DNA of 64,000 nucleotides from Echinarachnius parma (GCA_037951105.1 JBAMJV010003290.1:1-64000), one strand, 5' to 3'; positions 24,431-36,124 are shown, counted from the first letter of the stretch. Program-made: numbers and translations. Notes: a model not told the origin generated them from the letters alone.

Positions 24431-25859
24431 TGTGCTTTGTTCTCATGTATGTGCTTTGTTCTCATGTGTTTCGTTTTTTTTCAATTAGCCTTTGGAATTT
24501 TTGTTCTACTTGGAAAAAAGAACCACGTGCCGGAAACCACAAATAGTTATGTTTTTACCACTTTTTTTCTTTCTTATGGCTGTTCTGTTTTGATGACGTC
24601 AACCAACGAATGTCGGTAATGAGGTTTTGTCTGGACTGTCTGGGGGATGGTTTCAGAACGATATAGACTTTATTTTAGTCAATAACAATTCATCTCATGT
24701 TAAAGTGTTCTATTATTAACTTTGTAATATTTTTCAAAAATTGACGTTCAAGACTTCAATCATATACCAATATCATTGTAAAGATGTTCTGCATCTTGTG
24801 TGAAAATTGATGCAGATTTTATCCCTGATCATTCACGCGTCGTATCCCAACTCTGATACTATGAACGATTTAACTAAGTATCATATTTTGGAAACCGTTG
24901 ACTACAATTGAAAAGCATTACAGTAGGCTTTTTTGATTCAAACTTTAATATCTCCATTATAAGGGAGGCATTTGAAAAATCAAAACCCATTTCATTCTTC
25001 TGTCACCAATAAAGTCAAACAACAAGGTACACACAAAATGTGAAAGCTCCAAGTGTTTTTGGTTGAATTTGACATTTTTGAAGTTATTGGATTACTTTAA
25101 TGATCATAAAGTGAGAATGTTTCTTATTTGTGAAATATACTGAATACATCATTTGATTTGCGCCTTTGCGGTATAGTAGATACATCTAGTGCGTGTACAA
25201 TAATTTGTATTCATAGACAGGGAAAACACTATATTGCATATCATATCGGCTTTAATGTAAACATTCCTAAATTTGTTCCCTCCTTTTTTACTGTCTTGAA
25301 TATCGTGAAAAACATATTAATCAGGTTGTATAACATGGTGTTTATCTGAAACTTGCACCAAAAAATGTTTTTCCTGGAATATGATTGTAAATTTTAGTGG
25401 GACACACCTGATGATTTACATGTAAACACACAATTCATGTAAACATCTGTTTGTTGGCTCCTATTTCTGCTAAAGCAGATGTTTCTATAAATCTATAGTA
25501 ATACAAATTCCCGGCGAAGCCTATTTTTCTTTGCTCATTTTCAATCATTTAAAAAATACAAAAATACAAATACAAAATTATAATATATAAGTCAGTGAAT
25601 AAGACATTTTACTTGGAAAATGATTTTCATATGCACACTTTTTAATGAAAATACAGATTTTTGTTTTCTTCACTTTTTACTTTCAATTCAACTGAGAGTT
25701 TTAATGGGGTGAATGATATACAATCTAAAATATTTTTTTATTTTTTTTTATAAGATTTGAACGATTTTTAATAGCCATTTTCCAGGAGTGATTTTTGTGA
25801 GTGGGATCTCACACCTGATGAAAGTACACACGGTAAACACTCACTCCATCATTTCTGTT

Positions 25860-26066
25860 CAGACTGCTCCCAGTTACAAGCCTGTTTGCAATGCAGGTAT
25901 TAATTTTGTATTTTAGGGGGCTACTTTTTCAATCTGATGGATATCACAAAATATTTAACATAATAACCTAGATGGTTATTTTAGGGGCTACCTACTGAAT
26001 TTAGGGGGCTATGTTGAAAATTAGGGGGCAAAATTGCCCTTGGCGCCCGTATATTTCCTACCCTGC
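25860..26066 (-). repeat. family G fragment
   Basis: TTTTAGGGGGCTACTTTTTC, AATTTAGGGGGCTATG and AAAATTGCCCTTGGCGCCCG resemble the reverse-orientation G copies. Confidence 0.4.
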
Positions 26067-26830
26067 CTGAATGAGGTAAAGGATGGAAATTGAATTGATC
26101 AGTGCGTTTATTTCTGAGAAGGGGAATCATTCTCTAATTAATTTTACTATCCTCTTTTCCAGGAATATTAATATTACTTTTTAATACGAGTTGGAGCACA
26201 CCTGGTGTCATGGACACAAATGTAACCATTCATTCTTTTAGAACTGTCTCAACAAATTCCATAAATTGTCTAGTTTGCTAGCCCGATTGGGCAACTAGAT
26301 AGTAGAACGGGCCAGTAGAGAAAAACAATTAGTGTGGAGGCTTGGCGAATGAAATTGAATTCATCAGTGTGTTTATTTCTGAGAAGGGGAATCGTTCTCT
26401 AATTTACTTCACCATCCCCCTTTCCGGGAATATTAACATTATTTTTTAATATGAGTTGGAACACACCTGGTGTCACGGACACAAAAGTAAACGTTGATTC
26501 CGTTCTCGGTTCTGTCACTTCCTGCTTCCACTTACAAGCGCGAATGAGGCGAATGACGGAAATTGAATTGATCAGCGGCGTTTATTTCTGAGAAGGGGTT
26601 CTCTGTTCACTGTCTGCTCCCATTTCATGTGCTAGTATGTACATAGATGTACCCTTTTCACATAGAGAGTGACCCTGAGCATTTTGAAATGGTTAAAATT
26701 GAAGTATCGATGTGAAATTCAATTGATCAGCGCGCTTATTTTTAAGGGGGTGTTCTCCGGTCATGGTCCTCTCCTATCGCATGCATGTTATATACCCTTT
26801 TCACATAGAGAGGAGGTTCCTGTCGGCAAT
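26066..26830 (+). repeat. segmental tandem repeat interrupted by a family A fragment
   Basis: Four partial units carry GAAATTGAATTGATCAG-GCG followed by TTTATTTCTGAGAAGGGG (starts near 26085, 26345, 26555, 26705). The first two also share CCGGGAATATTAA-like and GAGTTGGA-CACACCTGGTGTC. A family A tail (26268-26345, ending TTAGTGTGGAGGCTTGGCG) separates units one and two. Confidence 0.7.
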
Positions 26831-27079
26831 GGGTAATAAGTGATGTTGTTCAGTTAAGAAAAATGAAAGTGACGCTTTGTATAATGTCTATATTGTATCT
26901 TGTCTGAACCCGATTATAGGATGAAGAGGATGGGGAGCGGTAAACCGACTTGAACTAAATTCTTTGTACTTGAGATTACTCTGTATACCACAGTATACAT
27001 CCATGGCAAACATGCATAACATGTCTTCTTGTTTTGATTTGTTTTAAATTCTGATTAAAACCGGATTGGAAACTGGTCT

Positions 27080-27500
27080 ATAACGCCATCTCCTCAGGTT
27101 CTGTGGTGAATGTGGAGTGTGTATACAAGCAAACAATGTCATGGAAGAGATAATCATTCCCAGAAAAATACTGGAGTCCTAAAAAAACAAAAGAAAGGAG
27201 GATGGGGTCATTAGGGGAGAAATGGCGGGCGTGATCACACCTTCCAAAAAGATGTTCCAGTACATTGTGATGATTATAAGGTCAAACGACCTTCCATCGC
27301 TTGCTTACCAAGTACAAAAGACCCATCAATCATCTATAGTGCGGTACTACTACTATTATTCAATCGATGGACACAATGAGACAGAAATTGTCGTCTGACA
27401 ATGTGGCGCGTGTTTATTGAAAGTATAGCGCTCAGAAGATGCCATACACATCATAATTCAAGAGTTAAAGACGATAATGGAGTCTGGTACTACTGATAAT
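27080..27500. promoter_or_regulatory. repeat-free block with clustered binding-site-like motifs
   Basis: About 2.4 kb upstream of the first visible exon, this stretch lacks every repeat family listed here. It contains ATTGTC-GTCT-GACAAT (27387-27402), an inverted pair of SOX-like ACAAT cores, a TGTTTATT forkhead-like site at 27411, and CAATCGATGG. It looks like a candidate conserved non-coding element; function is inferred only from composition. Confidence 0.25.
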
Positions 27501-27526
27501 GTAATGCAATGCAATGCAATGCAATG
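27498..27526 (+). repeat. (GCAAT)n microsatellite
   Basis: About five perfect copies of GCAAT. Confidence 0.95.
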
Positions 27527-28044
27527 CTGGCTTTAGGACACTTTCTTTGAAAATCGTTAAATTGAAAATATGATATGATTGTGAAATACAAAGTTTATCA
27601 CGATTTTATGAGGTTGCTTTGCCAGGTTTCCATAGGCAGAAAGTGGGTTTTTATAAACATATGTATGTTTACAGTCTCATGATTTAAGCCTCGTGGTGCC
27701 ATGGGTATGTATTTTGTGTCATAGGCGTATGGCTTTATTCACCAATTGGTAGTGACAGAACTAGAGCTTTAATAGAAGACTTCGGGCCAGACAAGTCTTG
27801 AAGTTTTCCACCGAAACATTCAAGAGGCTGTATAAATGTAAACATTCATGTCGTTCGAACTTCGAATGCACAACGAAAAGTATTGTTTAACGATCTGATG
27901 GATCCCATAAAGCCATGCATTTAGCAATTTTATCTTGACAGGGAAAATGCACTAGAAATGATTTATGGTATTTACGCAGTCATATTTGCATCCTGTTAAA
28001 ATACATTCATGTATGTATTAAGGACAGTCAGCATTAGCTACGTT

Positions 28045-28245
28045 GTAGGGGGAAAGGGGCAGTTCGGATTTAGGGAGGGCAGCTTGGTAAAAAGGAGGGC
28101 ATTTGAGGGCACTTAAAAAATAGGAGTAAAATTTGGAAATTGGACTGGCACTTTGGAAATAGGGAGGGCAGTTTGAGGGGACTTAAGAATTAGGAAGGGC
28201 AATTTGGAAATAGGGATGGCACTGTGGAATAAAGAGGGCACTAAA
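28045..28245 (+). repeat. GGAGGGCA-type short repeat cluster
   Basis: Recurring ATTTAGGGAGGGCAG, AGGAGGGCATTTGAGGGCAC and AATTTGGAAATAGGG units of about 25-45 bases; possibly related to family G. Confidence 0.5.
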
Positions 28246-29009
28246 ATGGTGAGATACACTTATTTAACTCTTTAATTAATGATGTTAGTAGTTAGCTACC
28301 AGTACCACTTTTATTTGACACAGACTGCCCCCTCTTCAAGGAAATCCCTATACTTTCATCCCCCCTCTCCCTCGCAAACAATCGCTCTGCTATAAATATA
28401 ATTTCACAAGCCCAATGAAGATTTTTGAAACCTTACCTAAACCCCCATACATTTAAAACATTACCCTACCCATAACTTTCATTAAAATGATGACGAGGCG
28501 AAACTCCAGTGATGAATGCTAGGAGCTGTTGTTACTGGAACAAATGTCGCTGGAGAAAATGTGGCTATAGAGCGAAAGTTGTGTCACCCTCACTAGCGTT
28601 ACCACTGCGTGTAGGAATCTATTATACATAACAAATATTTCATTCCCAAACCCAACCCAACTACCCCCACCCCTTCCTGTACATATTTCAGACGAAATAT
28701 TCTTGGGAACCTATCAGTCAAGAACTACTATATATGCTTTATAGCGGGTCTATATGAGCCATAAATGTTGTTATTAGGGGAACATTCAGGGTGTGGACCA
28801 TTTATTCCCCGGAATGTTATTTTTTTTCTTCTCACTTTTCATGAAAATAAGAACGAATGAAATTAGACTTTGTTTAGACTATGTACACCCCCTGCTATTC
28901 ATGATAGACATAGCTTGCACATGGAGGTATGTCATTGGCAGTTGAGTGTCTGCTCCTGACACCATCCTGACATCAGGATTCTTCTGGCTTTGGTTTACTC
29001 AAAGCAACT

Positions 29010-29155
29010 GAATAGTGGGCCACCTGTCTACAGCAACTAACTTGGCTATAGTGGCCACCTAAAGTGATCCCCTGCAGAGAAAAACGATGTTACAGAACCT
29101 GTCTAAAGATAGAGGTCACCTGTCTACAGTGGCCACTTTTCATGTTTCCCTTCAG
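29010..29155 (-). mobile_element. family B MITE fragment
   Basis: GGGCCACCTGTCTACAGCAA, GGCTATAGTGGCCACC, CCCCTGCAGAGAAAAACGATG and AGTGGCCACTTTTCATG; terminal CAGTCAAACC is not visible. It lies 650 bases before the first visible exon. Confidence 0.6.
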
Positions 29156-29805
29156 TGATTCACCCATCTTATATTGACTGTGTAAATTGTTGTTCTGTTT
29201 GAATGTGATATTTTTGAGGAATATTGTACATGTCAGGGGAAAAATGCGGTCACCGTCAGAAATGAATTGAGGCCTGCCTGTAAGCCAGAAAAATCAGAAG
29301 GAAATGTGTAAATTGGATCTTGTAAAGGGAGTGAGTAAAAATGTGGTTGGAGGTAGTCCTCTGAAAGACCTCAGACCAATGTGGTGGAATAAATGGAGTA
29401 ATTTGATGCGTGGTCACCGGTGTTTGAGAAAGAGATGAACAAGTTTTGGGGTAATGAGAGAGGGGGAAAAGGTTGATATCAATTTGTGTCTGTTATTAAC
29501 GTGTGATTCACCCATGTTGAGAAGATCCTTGGATTGGAATGTTCTGTCAGACATACTTGTAAATTGTGAACTTCGGTTGAACTCTTAATCTCTAGTGTAG
29601 AATGCAAGAGCACCAGCATGGATGTAATCATATTTGTTGGGGTCTTGAACTTGTGTGGTTAGTTTTCTCTACTTCTTATTACCGCCTTCCTGCATTGAAA
29701 TAGCAATTCAGTATCTGAGATTTACAAAGAAGTACAATGTATATAAAACTCAAATATGAATATTGCTGGTGGTATTAACTAATGTTTTCTGTTTGTATTT
29801 TCCAG

Positions 29806-29895
29806 AACAGACGAATTGGCAAGAGCAACACAAGAGCATAATTCACCTTGGATGCCGCATCCCTCCTTCTGTAACGCCCATCAGCGAGGACCAAC
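29806..29895 (+). other. 5' UTR part of the first visible FNDC3 exon
   Basis: A pyrimidine-rich tract ending in TTTTCCAG at 29805 is a good splice acceptor, so the exon probably starts at 29806 (29811 is an alternative AG). About 90 bases of leader precede the start codon. An in-frame TAA at 29872-29874 means translation of the main frame cannot begin further upstream in this exon. A leading non-coding exon should therefore lie to the left, inside or outside the window; I could not identify it. Confidence 0.65.
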
Positions 29896-29905
29896 ATGTC
29901 CGTGA
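29852..29905 (+). CDS. upstream ORF overlapping the FNDC3 start codon
   Basis: A 17-codon frame (MPHPSFCNAHQRGPTCP, then TGA) starts in the 5' UTR and ends at 29905, ten bases past the first base of the main ATG. It lies in a different frame from FNDC3. Its start context is weak (T at -3, C at +4), whereas the main ATG has A at -3, so leaky scanning is plausible. Overlapping uORFs of this kind usually lower translation of the main frame; whether this one is used is inference. Confidence 0.4.
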   Translation: MPHPSFCNAHQRGPTCP

Positions 29906-30541
29906 CTGAGCCGATGCTGAACATCTACCCAGCGTCAAACCACCATGCACAGCTGCACCACGACGGCCCGCTGGCCAACGGCGAGACCAGCTCCACCACG
30001 AGTAGCGAGTCCGACATCAAGGGCCAGAACGGGTCGCTGTCGCCGATGGACAACGGGCCGGACATGTACACGTCGGACGGCTCGCTAGACAGCCAGGGGC
30101 AGGGCCAGGTGGCTCCGCAGCAGTACGTCAACGTCAACGGGCCCCTGCTGCCCCCCGCAAACTCTTGCCCGCCCGCAAACTACATCGAGTATGACCCGAC
30201 GATGGACGGAACGAACGCGAACTACGTGCCCATGACGGGGCCGGAAGCGTACGACGGATCCATGGACTACCCGTCGCCGCAACCGGAATACGTTGGTCAG
30301 GAACTCTACCAGAACCCACCACCGGGTTCGGAATATGTGGATTATAACCAGGGCGGGGGACAAACGCAGCAGATGCCCGTGCCCGTGGAGGAGGGGATGG
30401 CCCCCCAGGGACAGGTGCAGGAGGAGGGGGGCCCCCAGGGCCAATCCCAGGGACAAAAGCAGAAATATGTGTTCTATCTGCAGATCAAACCTGGGGAGGC
30501 GTTTCCAGTGGAGAACGGGGATCAGGTCCAGTATATACATG
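29896..30541 (+). CDS. FNDC3: FNDC3-like protein, coding exon 1 (residues 1-215 and part of 216)
   Basis: This exon opens the only supported gene. FNDC3A/B are multi-FN3 proteins anchored by a C-terminal membrane segment and linked in vertebrates to secretory membranes, spermatid adhesion (3A) and adipocyte or bone differentiation (3B). The start ATG follows an in-frame stop at 29872 and has A at -3. The stretch is strikingly GC-rich against its AT-rich surroundings. Residues 1-189 are low-complexity, rich in Ser, Gly, Pro, Gln and Asn, with repeated Tyr-centred motifs (EYVG, EYVDY, NYVPM). Residues 190-216 (KYVFYLQIKPGEAFPVENGD and on to QYIHG) match the conserved vertebrate block that reads like VQVNPGETF-TLQCIQG. 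The exon ends at CATG|GTGAGT in phase 1. Orthology rests on this block and on the following exons; FNDC3A versus 3B cannot be decided, as expected for an invertebrate pre-duplication gene. Confidence 0.9.
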
Positions 30542-30585
30542 GTGAGTAAACCGGGGGCAGGGTCTGTTTATTACATGTTGAGCAT

Positions 30586-30882
30586 TTATGATTATAAAAT
30601 GGGTAGAAGAATTACCTGCATTCTGATTGGTCAATTAGCGTGTAAAAGTTTTTACTCATGCATGGCACACTTTAGTTTGATTTTCGCATTTTTTGCACCC
30701 ATTTTATAAAACAAATGCTGCACAGGTATATTTTGGGGACTCAGTAAGAATTGTCTGCACTCTTTTAACTTTGGAAATGGTCTAAAACCCACTTGCTGCG
30801 CTCGTGGGTTTAAACCATTCCAAAGTTATAATTCGTGCATTCAATTCTTACCGATCCACTCAAGCCTGTGCATCATTTGTAT
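30586..30882. mobile_element. inverted-repeat segment just downstream of coding exon 1
   Basis: Two nested foldbacks. TTATAAAATGGGT at about 30589 pairs with ACCCATTTTATAA at 30699. AATGCTGCACAGG at about 30714 pairs with CCTGTGCATCATT near 30866, with AACTTTGGAAATGGT paired to ACCATTCCAAAGTT between them. It begins about 45 bases past the splice donor. Confidence 0.65.
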
Positions 30883-31941
30883 ATTGTGTTCATTTCTGTC
30901 AATAAAAATATTCAATTAACATATTGACAATTCCTTTAATTTTGAAAAAGCAGTATAAATATGTATTTAAAAGTTTCATGTTCTAGCTTCAAGCATCTAG
31001 TTGCAGTTTTGTCTGAAGTCATTTCATGTACAGGTCAAGGCAACACGGCGCAAGACACAGATTCAAGTTCCTCGTAGGCTTCAAGTTTCAACTTGTCCGG
31101 GTGGAACATTCTAGATCAGGATTGGATATATCTCTTTGAGTTTGAGACCACGGTCAAGTTGATGGACAAAAGGGGCTTTTCGATTGCATGTCCACTACAG
31201 TATGTGTGGACTAGGACATGACGACGTTGTGGTTCAAGCCGTGCGCACTGATGTCAAAGGATAGGAAATGGAATGGAAGGCGAAATAGTGCAGTGGGACT
31301 AGGCTATTAGTGTTGACCCATGCCTACAGTTTGTATATAAACATGTCTTACAGTGTATTGCAGTTATTGCCGTATGACTCAGTGTGTAAAAGTGTCTTTT
31401 CTCACCAATATGGTCCCCCTACATGCCTACATATTAATAATACTGTGGGAAAATTACACACATCCGCACAAATTTCATTGGATTAGGGTTCCCAAGATAA
31501 TTGCACGTAAATATCAGGGAAAAATTAAGTGACCATTGATGGGAACTGCGGCCTCGTAAAGGGAGATTTTTTTCTATGGAAACTTTTTATCCAATTGATA
31601 TTTTGGCAGTAATGCCCACTAGGGCATATGGGCATTTGCGAACAATTTCCTTTTCAAGAGTTGACAATTTAAAGCATGTTTGTGTTAGGTCAAGAGTATT
31701 ATCAGAAATTGAAATGTCAAATGGCTAGGGGAGGCATCAGCAATACGCACAAAGTGAAGGTTTTATATTGTGAATGTTATGCACACTTTGGTTTCATTGT
31801 AAAGCTATTTCACATAATGTATAACGTACATGTCTTGTAATAATATTGTAATCACATGAATTCACTTTGGGGTGATTTAAAGGTCATGGTTGTACTCATA
31901 CTTCATAGTCTGATCCTTAATTCTCACAAATGCCCGAATAA

Positions 31942-32110
31942 GGCCCTGGGAGCGTTGCATAATTGCATTTACTAGTTTTGATTCATCGCAAAGTTGCGAT
32001 TGATCGCAAGAAAAAAGAAAAAAAAAATACGCGCATTTTAGTCAATCGGTTTCGCTCATTTAGTCCCATTTTCTGACTTGTCATTTAATCCCAACTCTTC
32101 ATGCAACACC
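31942..32110. mobile_element. family P foldback, diverged copy
   Basis: GGCCCTGGGAGCGTTGCAT at the left, CAAAGTTGCGATTGATCGC inside, TTTTCTGACTTG and CATGCAAC at the right, followed by a poly-C run. Confidence 0.5.
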
Positions 32111-32274
32111 CCCCCCCCCCCCCTGGGTCACCTTAGAAATTCAAGCTTATACAGTTATACTGTAATTTTTCCGCACAAATTTAGTATATCGTGACTCAGT
32201 TATTAGGCTATCGACTGTATGCGACAAATTGCGACTGGTATCCTTGATACATACATCAAGTCAAAATTGATGTT

Positions 32275-32492
32275 GGGGTAAAATTTAGTCTAGTTTACTT
32301 GCCCCGTTGTTGTTCAACTGTTCAAATGTAAGCTTATGACTATCATTATACAAATTTTGATTTTTCTTTTGTTTAGTAATTGTTAGTTTTTTGGGGCAAG
32401 TAAATTTTTCGTTTGGGCAAGGACAATTTGAAAATTCATGATTGTACTTGCCCGAGCGGGCAAGTAGAAAAAAATAGTTAGTGTGGAGGCTT
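32275..32492 (+). repeat. family A element
   Basis: TAGTCTAGTTTACTTGCCC, GGGGCAAGTAAATTTTTCG, TTGTACTTGCCCGAGCGGGC and the closing TTAGTGTGGAGGCTTGC. Confidence 0.65.
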
Positions 32493-33224
32493 GCATACTG
32501 TACAAACATGAGGTCCGATAACCGAAATAGACTTGCTTTAATTACAATGTAGGTCAAGGGACAGTGTCTGTACTCTGTAGCTACTCGGCTCTACTTGATG
32601 TAATACATCATCGCCTGAACTCCCCTCTGTGCTTCAAGCTCATTAAAAATTTCTCATTACCTGTCCCCAGCAACACTGTTGGTGGTCTGCGAAATATTAA
32701 AAACCATTTGTACTTTGAATTAATAGTCTCATGTTCATAGACTGTCCATGGATATTAAAAATGCTGAATGTTTTATTTATGGCTACAATTTGTGTTGAAT
32801 GTTTTAAAAACTAAAGCCTTTGGTTGAGAGTATTTTTAGGTACATTTTAAAATTTTTATTTACGGAGGGCAATCGATATGTCTGCAGTGTTATGGTTTGT
32901 ACTGCTGTCATTTCTACTGGTCAGTGTATTGTGTTTTCTACCAAATGTGCGAATTATTGTGCGTATAGATGCACATAATGTATGTGTACAATGGTAGCAC
33001 ATGTATGTCACAGCCTAGTGTGAAGGCTAATATTGCATTACATTTTACAGGCTTGAAGATATTCAAATCTGCCGAGGAATTTACAGTGTAAAGCCTGTCA
33101 TAGCAGCTACAATTCTACATTATTGAATTGTGCAGAGAGATAATATTTTAAAGCTATTTTTGTAAATATGGCTTACATTTCATTACACGTACGTTTGTAT
33201 TTGTTTAGTATTACTTCAATATAT

Positions 33225-33395
33225 GGCCTTGTTGCGGAAAGAGATACAATCGATTGTAAAGTTGCAATTAAATGCAAGTCGGATCATGTGAATAAATTTG
33301 CCAATCTGATTGGTTCAAAAGCGCATATTTTCTGACTTGCAATTAATAGCAACTTTACAATCGATTGCATAGAGATCTCTTTCTGCAACGGGGCC
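33225..33395. mobile_element. family P foldback MITE, best copy, 171 bases
   Basis: GGCCTTGTTGCGGAAAGAGA at the left and TCTCTTTCTGCAACGGGGCC at the right are inverted repeats. They continue inward as ACAATCGATTGTAAAGTTGC, also mirrored. The copies at 9535 and 31942 are older. Confidence 0.75.
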
Positions 33396-33879
33396 AAGGT
33401 CTTGCATATATATAAACAGTGTCTTGCGCCAAGACTAATGTACAGGGTGAGTGAGATTGGCCCCTCAGCTCAGAGCTCTGCATGCATTTGTCGTTTACAG
33501 GTTGGGTCACGAAAGGTGAGGGGAAGAGTCCCACTGCAAGGTCATGTGCGGGAGGGCCCTAATGAGGAACACAGATGGCCGCCCATGCAGCTTTTCCCAA
33601 ACCAATCTCTCCAAATCCGCTTCTCAAGGCAATAGTTGATGTTATTAAGCTGGCTAGCCGAGCTAGTCCGTAGAAATTGTGAGAAATTTTATATACATTG
33701 TATATAGTGAAATTGTACATTAGAAAAGCAGAAGTTCACACACTTTTACTGTATTGTAGAGTTTTTGTTTGTTTGAATCCATTTGAGAAGTGAAGAATTG
33801 GATTTTATAGCTTGATTATTTGAATGACAAATATAAATTGTAAAATTGATGCTATTTCAAGACATACCTAATGTGCAAA

Positions 33880-34184
33880 CCCTGATGAAGTGTTGATAAA
33901 GTGTGTATTTTTGCGATCATGGAGAATGAATGTCAAAAATACAAAGTGATATATATGCTAACTCATTGCACTGACTTTGTAGACAATTGGAATTCTCCAC
34001 TAGAGAATTTCATATCCAAGCACTTCAATATCTTTATAACGATAGAGAAATTCGGAAATTGGCAAAACCTGTTCCATACTTCTATTGGTAATATTATGAA
34101 TACAGCTAGGTATGTGAGAACTGCTTTAGAGTAATCTAAGTACATTTTGTGGATTTTGACAATGTTACTCTAGATCCTTTTAGT
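33880..34184 (+). mobile_element. family C MITE, diverged
   Basis: AAATACAAAGTGATATATATG, AACTCATTGCACTGACTTTG, CTTCAATATCTTTATAACGA and TTTTGACAATGTTACTCTAG followed by ATCCTTTTAG keep the family C order. The left terminal repeat is lost. Confidence 0.55.
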
Positions 34185-34589
34185 GACTTAGACAGCAGGC
34201 AAGAGTTCAACCATCGCTTGTCCGGTGGTTGAAAAGTAAAAATAAATCCCCTGCACTATCGGTTTGACATTTTGGCAGGATGAAAGGGCTGGAAGAGGAA
34301 GTGGATTTTTAATGAGTCCACATTTTTTGTATAAATTGTTTTTTTTTTTAGTTCAACCAAACTGTGAACATTGTGTGTGTGTGTATGTGTATAGTACATG
34401 TATGAGGTTGGGGTTGCACAGATTTTTTGTTTAAGTGCATTGTGACTGTTGTCATTGTTGTTGTTATGCTATTTTAAGATTGCGTGATGTGTATACATAC
34501 ACATCATTTTAATTTGTGTGGGTGTTACAAGGCCGTTACAAGGCAATGTGTAAGTTTGTTATGTTGAAGACTATGTTGTTAGTCTTTTT

Positions 34590-35634
34590 ATGCCTCCGCC
34601 AACGAAGTGGCCGGAGGCATTATGTTTTCGGGTTGTCCGTCCGTCCGTCCGTACGTACGTCCGTACGTACGTCCCGTTTTCGTTCTCGCGATAACTCAAG
34701 AATCGGTTGACGTATCAATTTCAAACTTGGTATGAGTGTACATATTGGGGTGACAATGATCTGATTAGATTCTAGTAGTCATGAGGTCAAAGGTCAAGGT
34801 CACATGACTCAATATATATGCAAAAATGCCTCGTTCTCGCGATATCTCAAGAACCGGTTGACGGATCAATTTCAAACTTAGTATGAGTGTACATATTGGG
34901 GTGGCAATGATCTGATTAGATTTGGGGGTTCATGAGGTCAAAGGTCAAGGTCACAGGACTCAATATATGTGCTAAAATGCTTTGTTCTCACGATATCTTA
35001 AGAACCGGTTGACGGATCAATTTCAAACGTAGTATGAGTGTACATATTGGGGTGGTTATGATTTGATTACATTTTAGGGTTCATGAGGTCAAAGGTCAAG
35101 GTCACAGGACTCAATATATGTGAAAAAATGCCTCTTTCTCGCGATATCTCAAGAACCGGTTGACGGATCAATTTCTAACTTGCTACGAGTTTACACATCT
35201 GGGTGGCAATGATCGGATTCGATTTAGGGGTCAAAGGTCAAGGTCACAGGACACAATATAAATGCAAAAATGGCTTGTAATGGCAAAATTTCAAGAACCG
35301 AATATCAGATTTCAATCAAACTTGGTACCTGAATGTATCATAAAGAGTCAACGTAGCCATAAAATATTTGGATCTTGAGGTTGAGGTCAAGGTCACATGA
35401 CTCTACATGCAAAAAAGCTTGTAATGGCAAAATCTCAAGAACTAAATGTCAGATTTCAATCTCACTTGGTACCTGAATGTTTCGGGGGCCAATGTAGCCA
35501 TCAAAGTTTGGGGTCATATGGTCAAGGTCACAGAACTTGAAATATATGAGAAAAAAAATTAATTCAGGATATTAAAATCGCGTGATAGCGGAGGCATAAT
35601 TTTCGACTGCGCGCAGTCGAAGATCCATCTAGTT
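34590..35634 (+). mobile_element. family E element with CCGT hairpin end and AGGTCA arrays
   Basis: Starts with a hairpin ATGCCTCCGCC-AACGAAGT-GGCCGGAGGCAT and a (CCGT/ACGT)n tract. The interior consists of about six units of 110-150 bases (CTCGCGATATCTCAAGAACC, GGTTGACGGATCAATTTC, then AGGTCAAGGTCA). It closes with GCGGAGGCAT and a perfect CGACTGCGCGCAGTCG palindrome. No protein frame. I recall similar elements from several marine invertebrates, but the superfamily is not known to me. Confidence 0.75.
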
Positions 35635-36124
35635 AACTGTGTATTTTAAATTGTAACTCATGTGGTACATACTGTTTATGCATGTGTTTTTTTTAACCCA
35701 TCAGTACCTAAGGCCCACATATTTGTGGTTTGGTAGTCCTACACTTAAACAAGAAGAAGACTAGTTATGTGAAGTGTACAGGAAGAAAGAGCATAAATTC
35801 CTCTATTTTTAGAGCCCTATTTTATTGCTCTACCTGCTTTAGTTATTTGTTAATGATTTGTATTATTGTGCAAATCACTATAATTTAGAAAAATCCTTAA
35901 ATTGGCAACACATTGTGATATTTTTGAAACAGATATTTTCGTTCAAATTGGCAACTTTGTGGCAAAGTCACTTCATATTTGTCTTAAATGGTCATTACTA
36001 AATATGTTCCAGCTATTTTTATGTCATTGATCGGTCAACAAAATTGAGGAGTTGCCAATTTGTAGAGGAAAACAATGATCAATTTTGCCTTAAAATAGCT
36101 CTCGTCCTTGATAGGTGTGTGTAG

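Larger units (their letters stand above)
1..29805. other. region left of the first visible FNDC3 exon, no supported gene
   Basis: No open frame here has the composition, splice sites or similarity expected of an exon; longer frames sit in microsatellites or repeats. It is either 5' flank or a leading intron of FNDC3. Stretches where I recognise nothing: 1-460, 2106-2930, 3490-4060, 4870-5600, 7425-8980, 9080-9530, 9680-10770, 10890-11390, 12190-12570, 15045-15450, 15670-16050, 16930-17280, 17400-17780, 18600-19190, 20230-20950, 23480-23830, 24430-25860, 27530-28040, 28250-29000 and 29155-29800. Confidence 0.6.

Noticed and set aside
24690-25100. Possible distant family C relative (TTTGAAAAATCAAAACCC, AACAACAAGGTA)
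   Set aside because: Some order is shared, but neither TTAAAGGG terminal repeat can be found.
30085-30540. 151-codon minus-strand frame opposite coding exon 1
   Set aside because: It is a shadow of the GC-rich FNDC3 exon; no similarity or splice context of its own.
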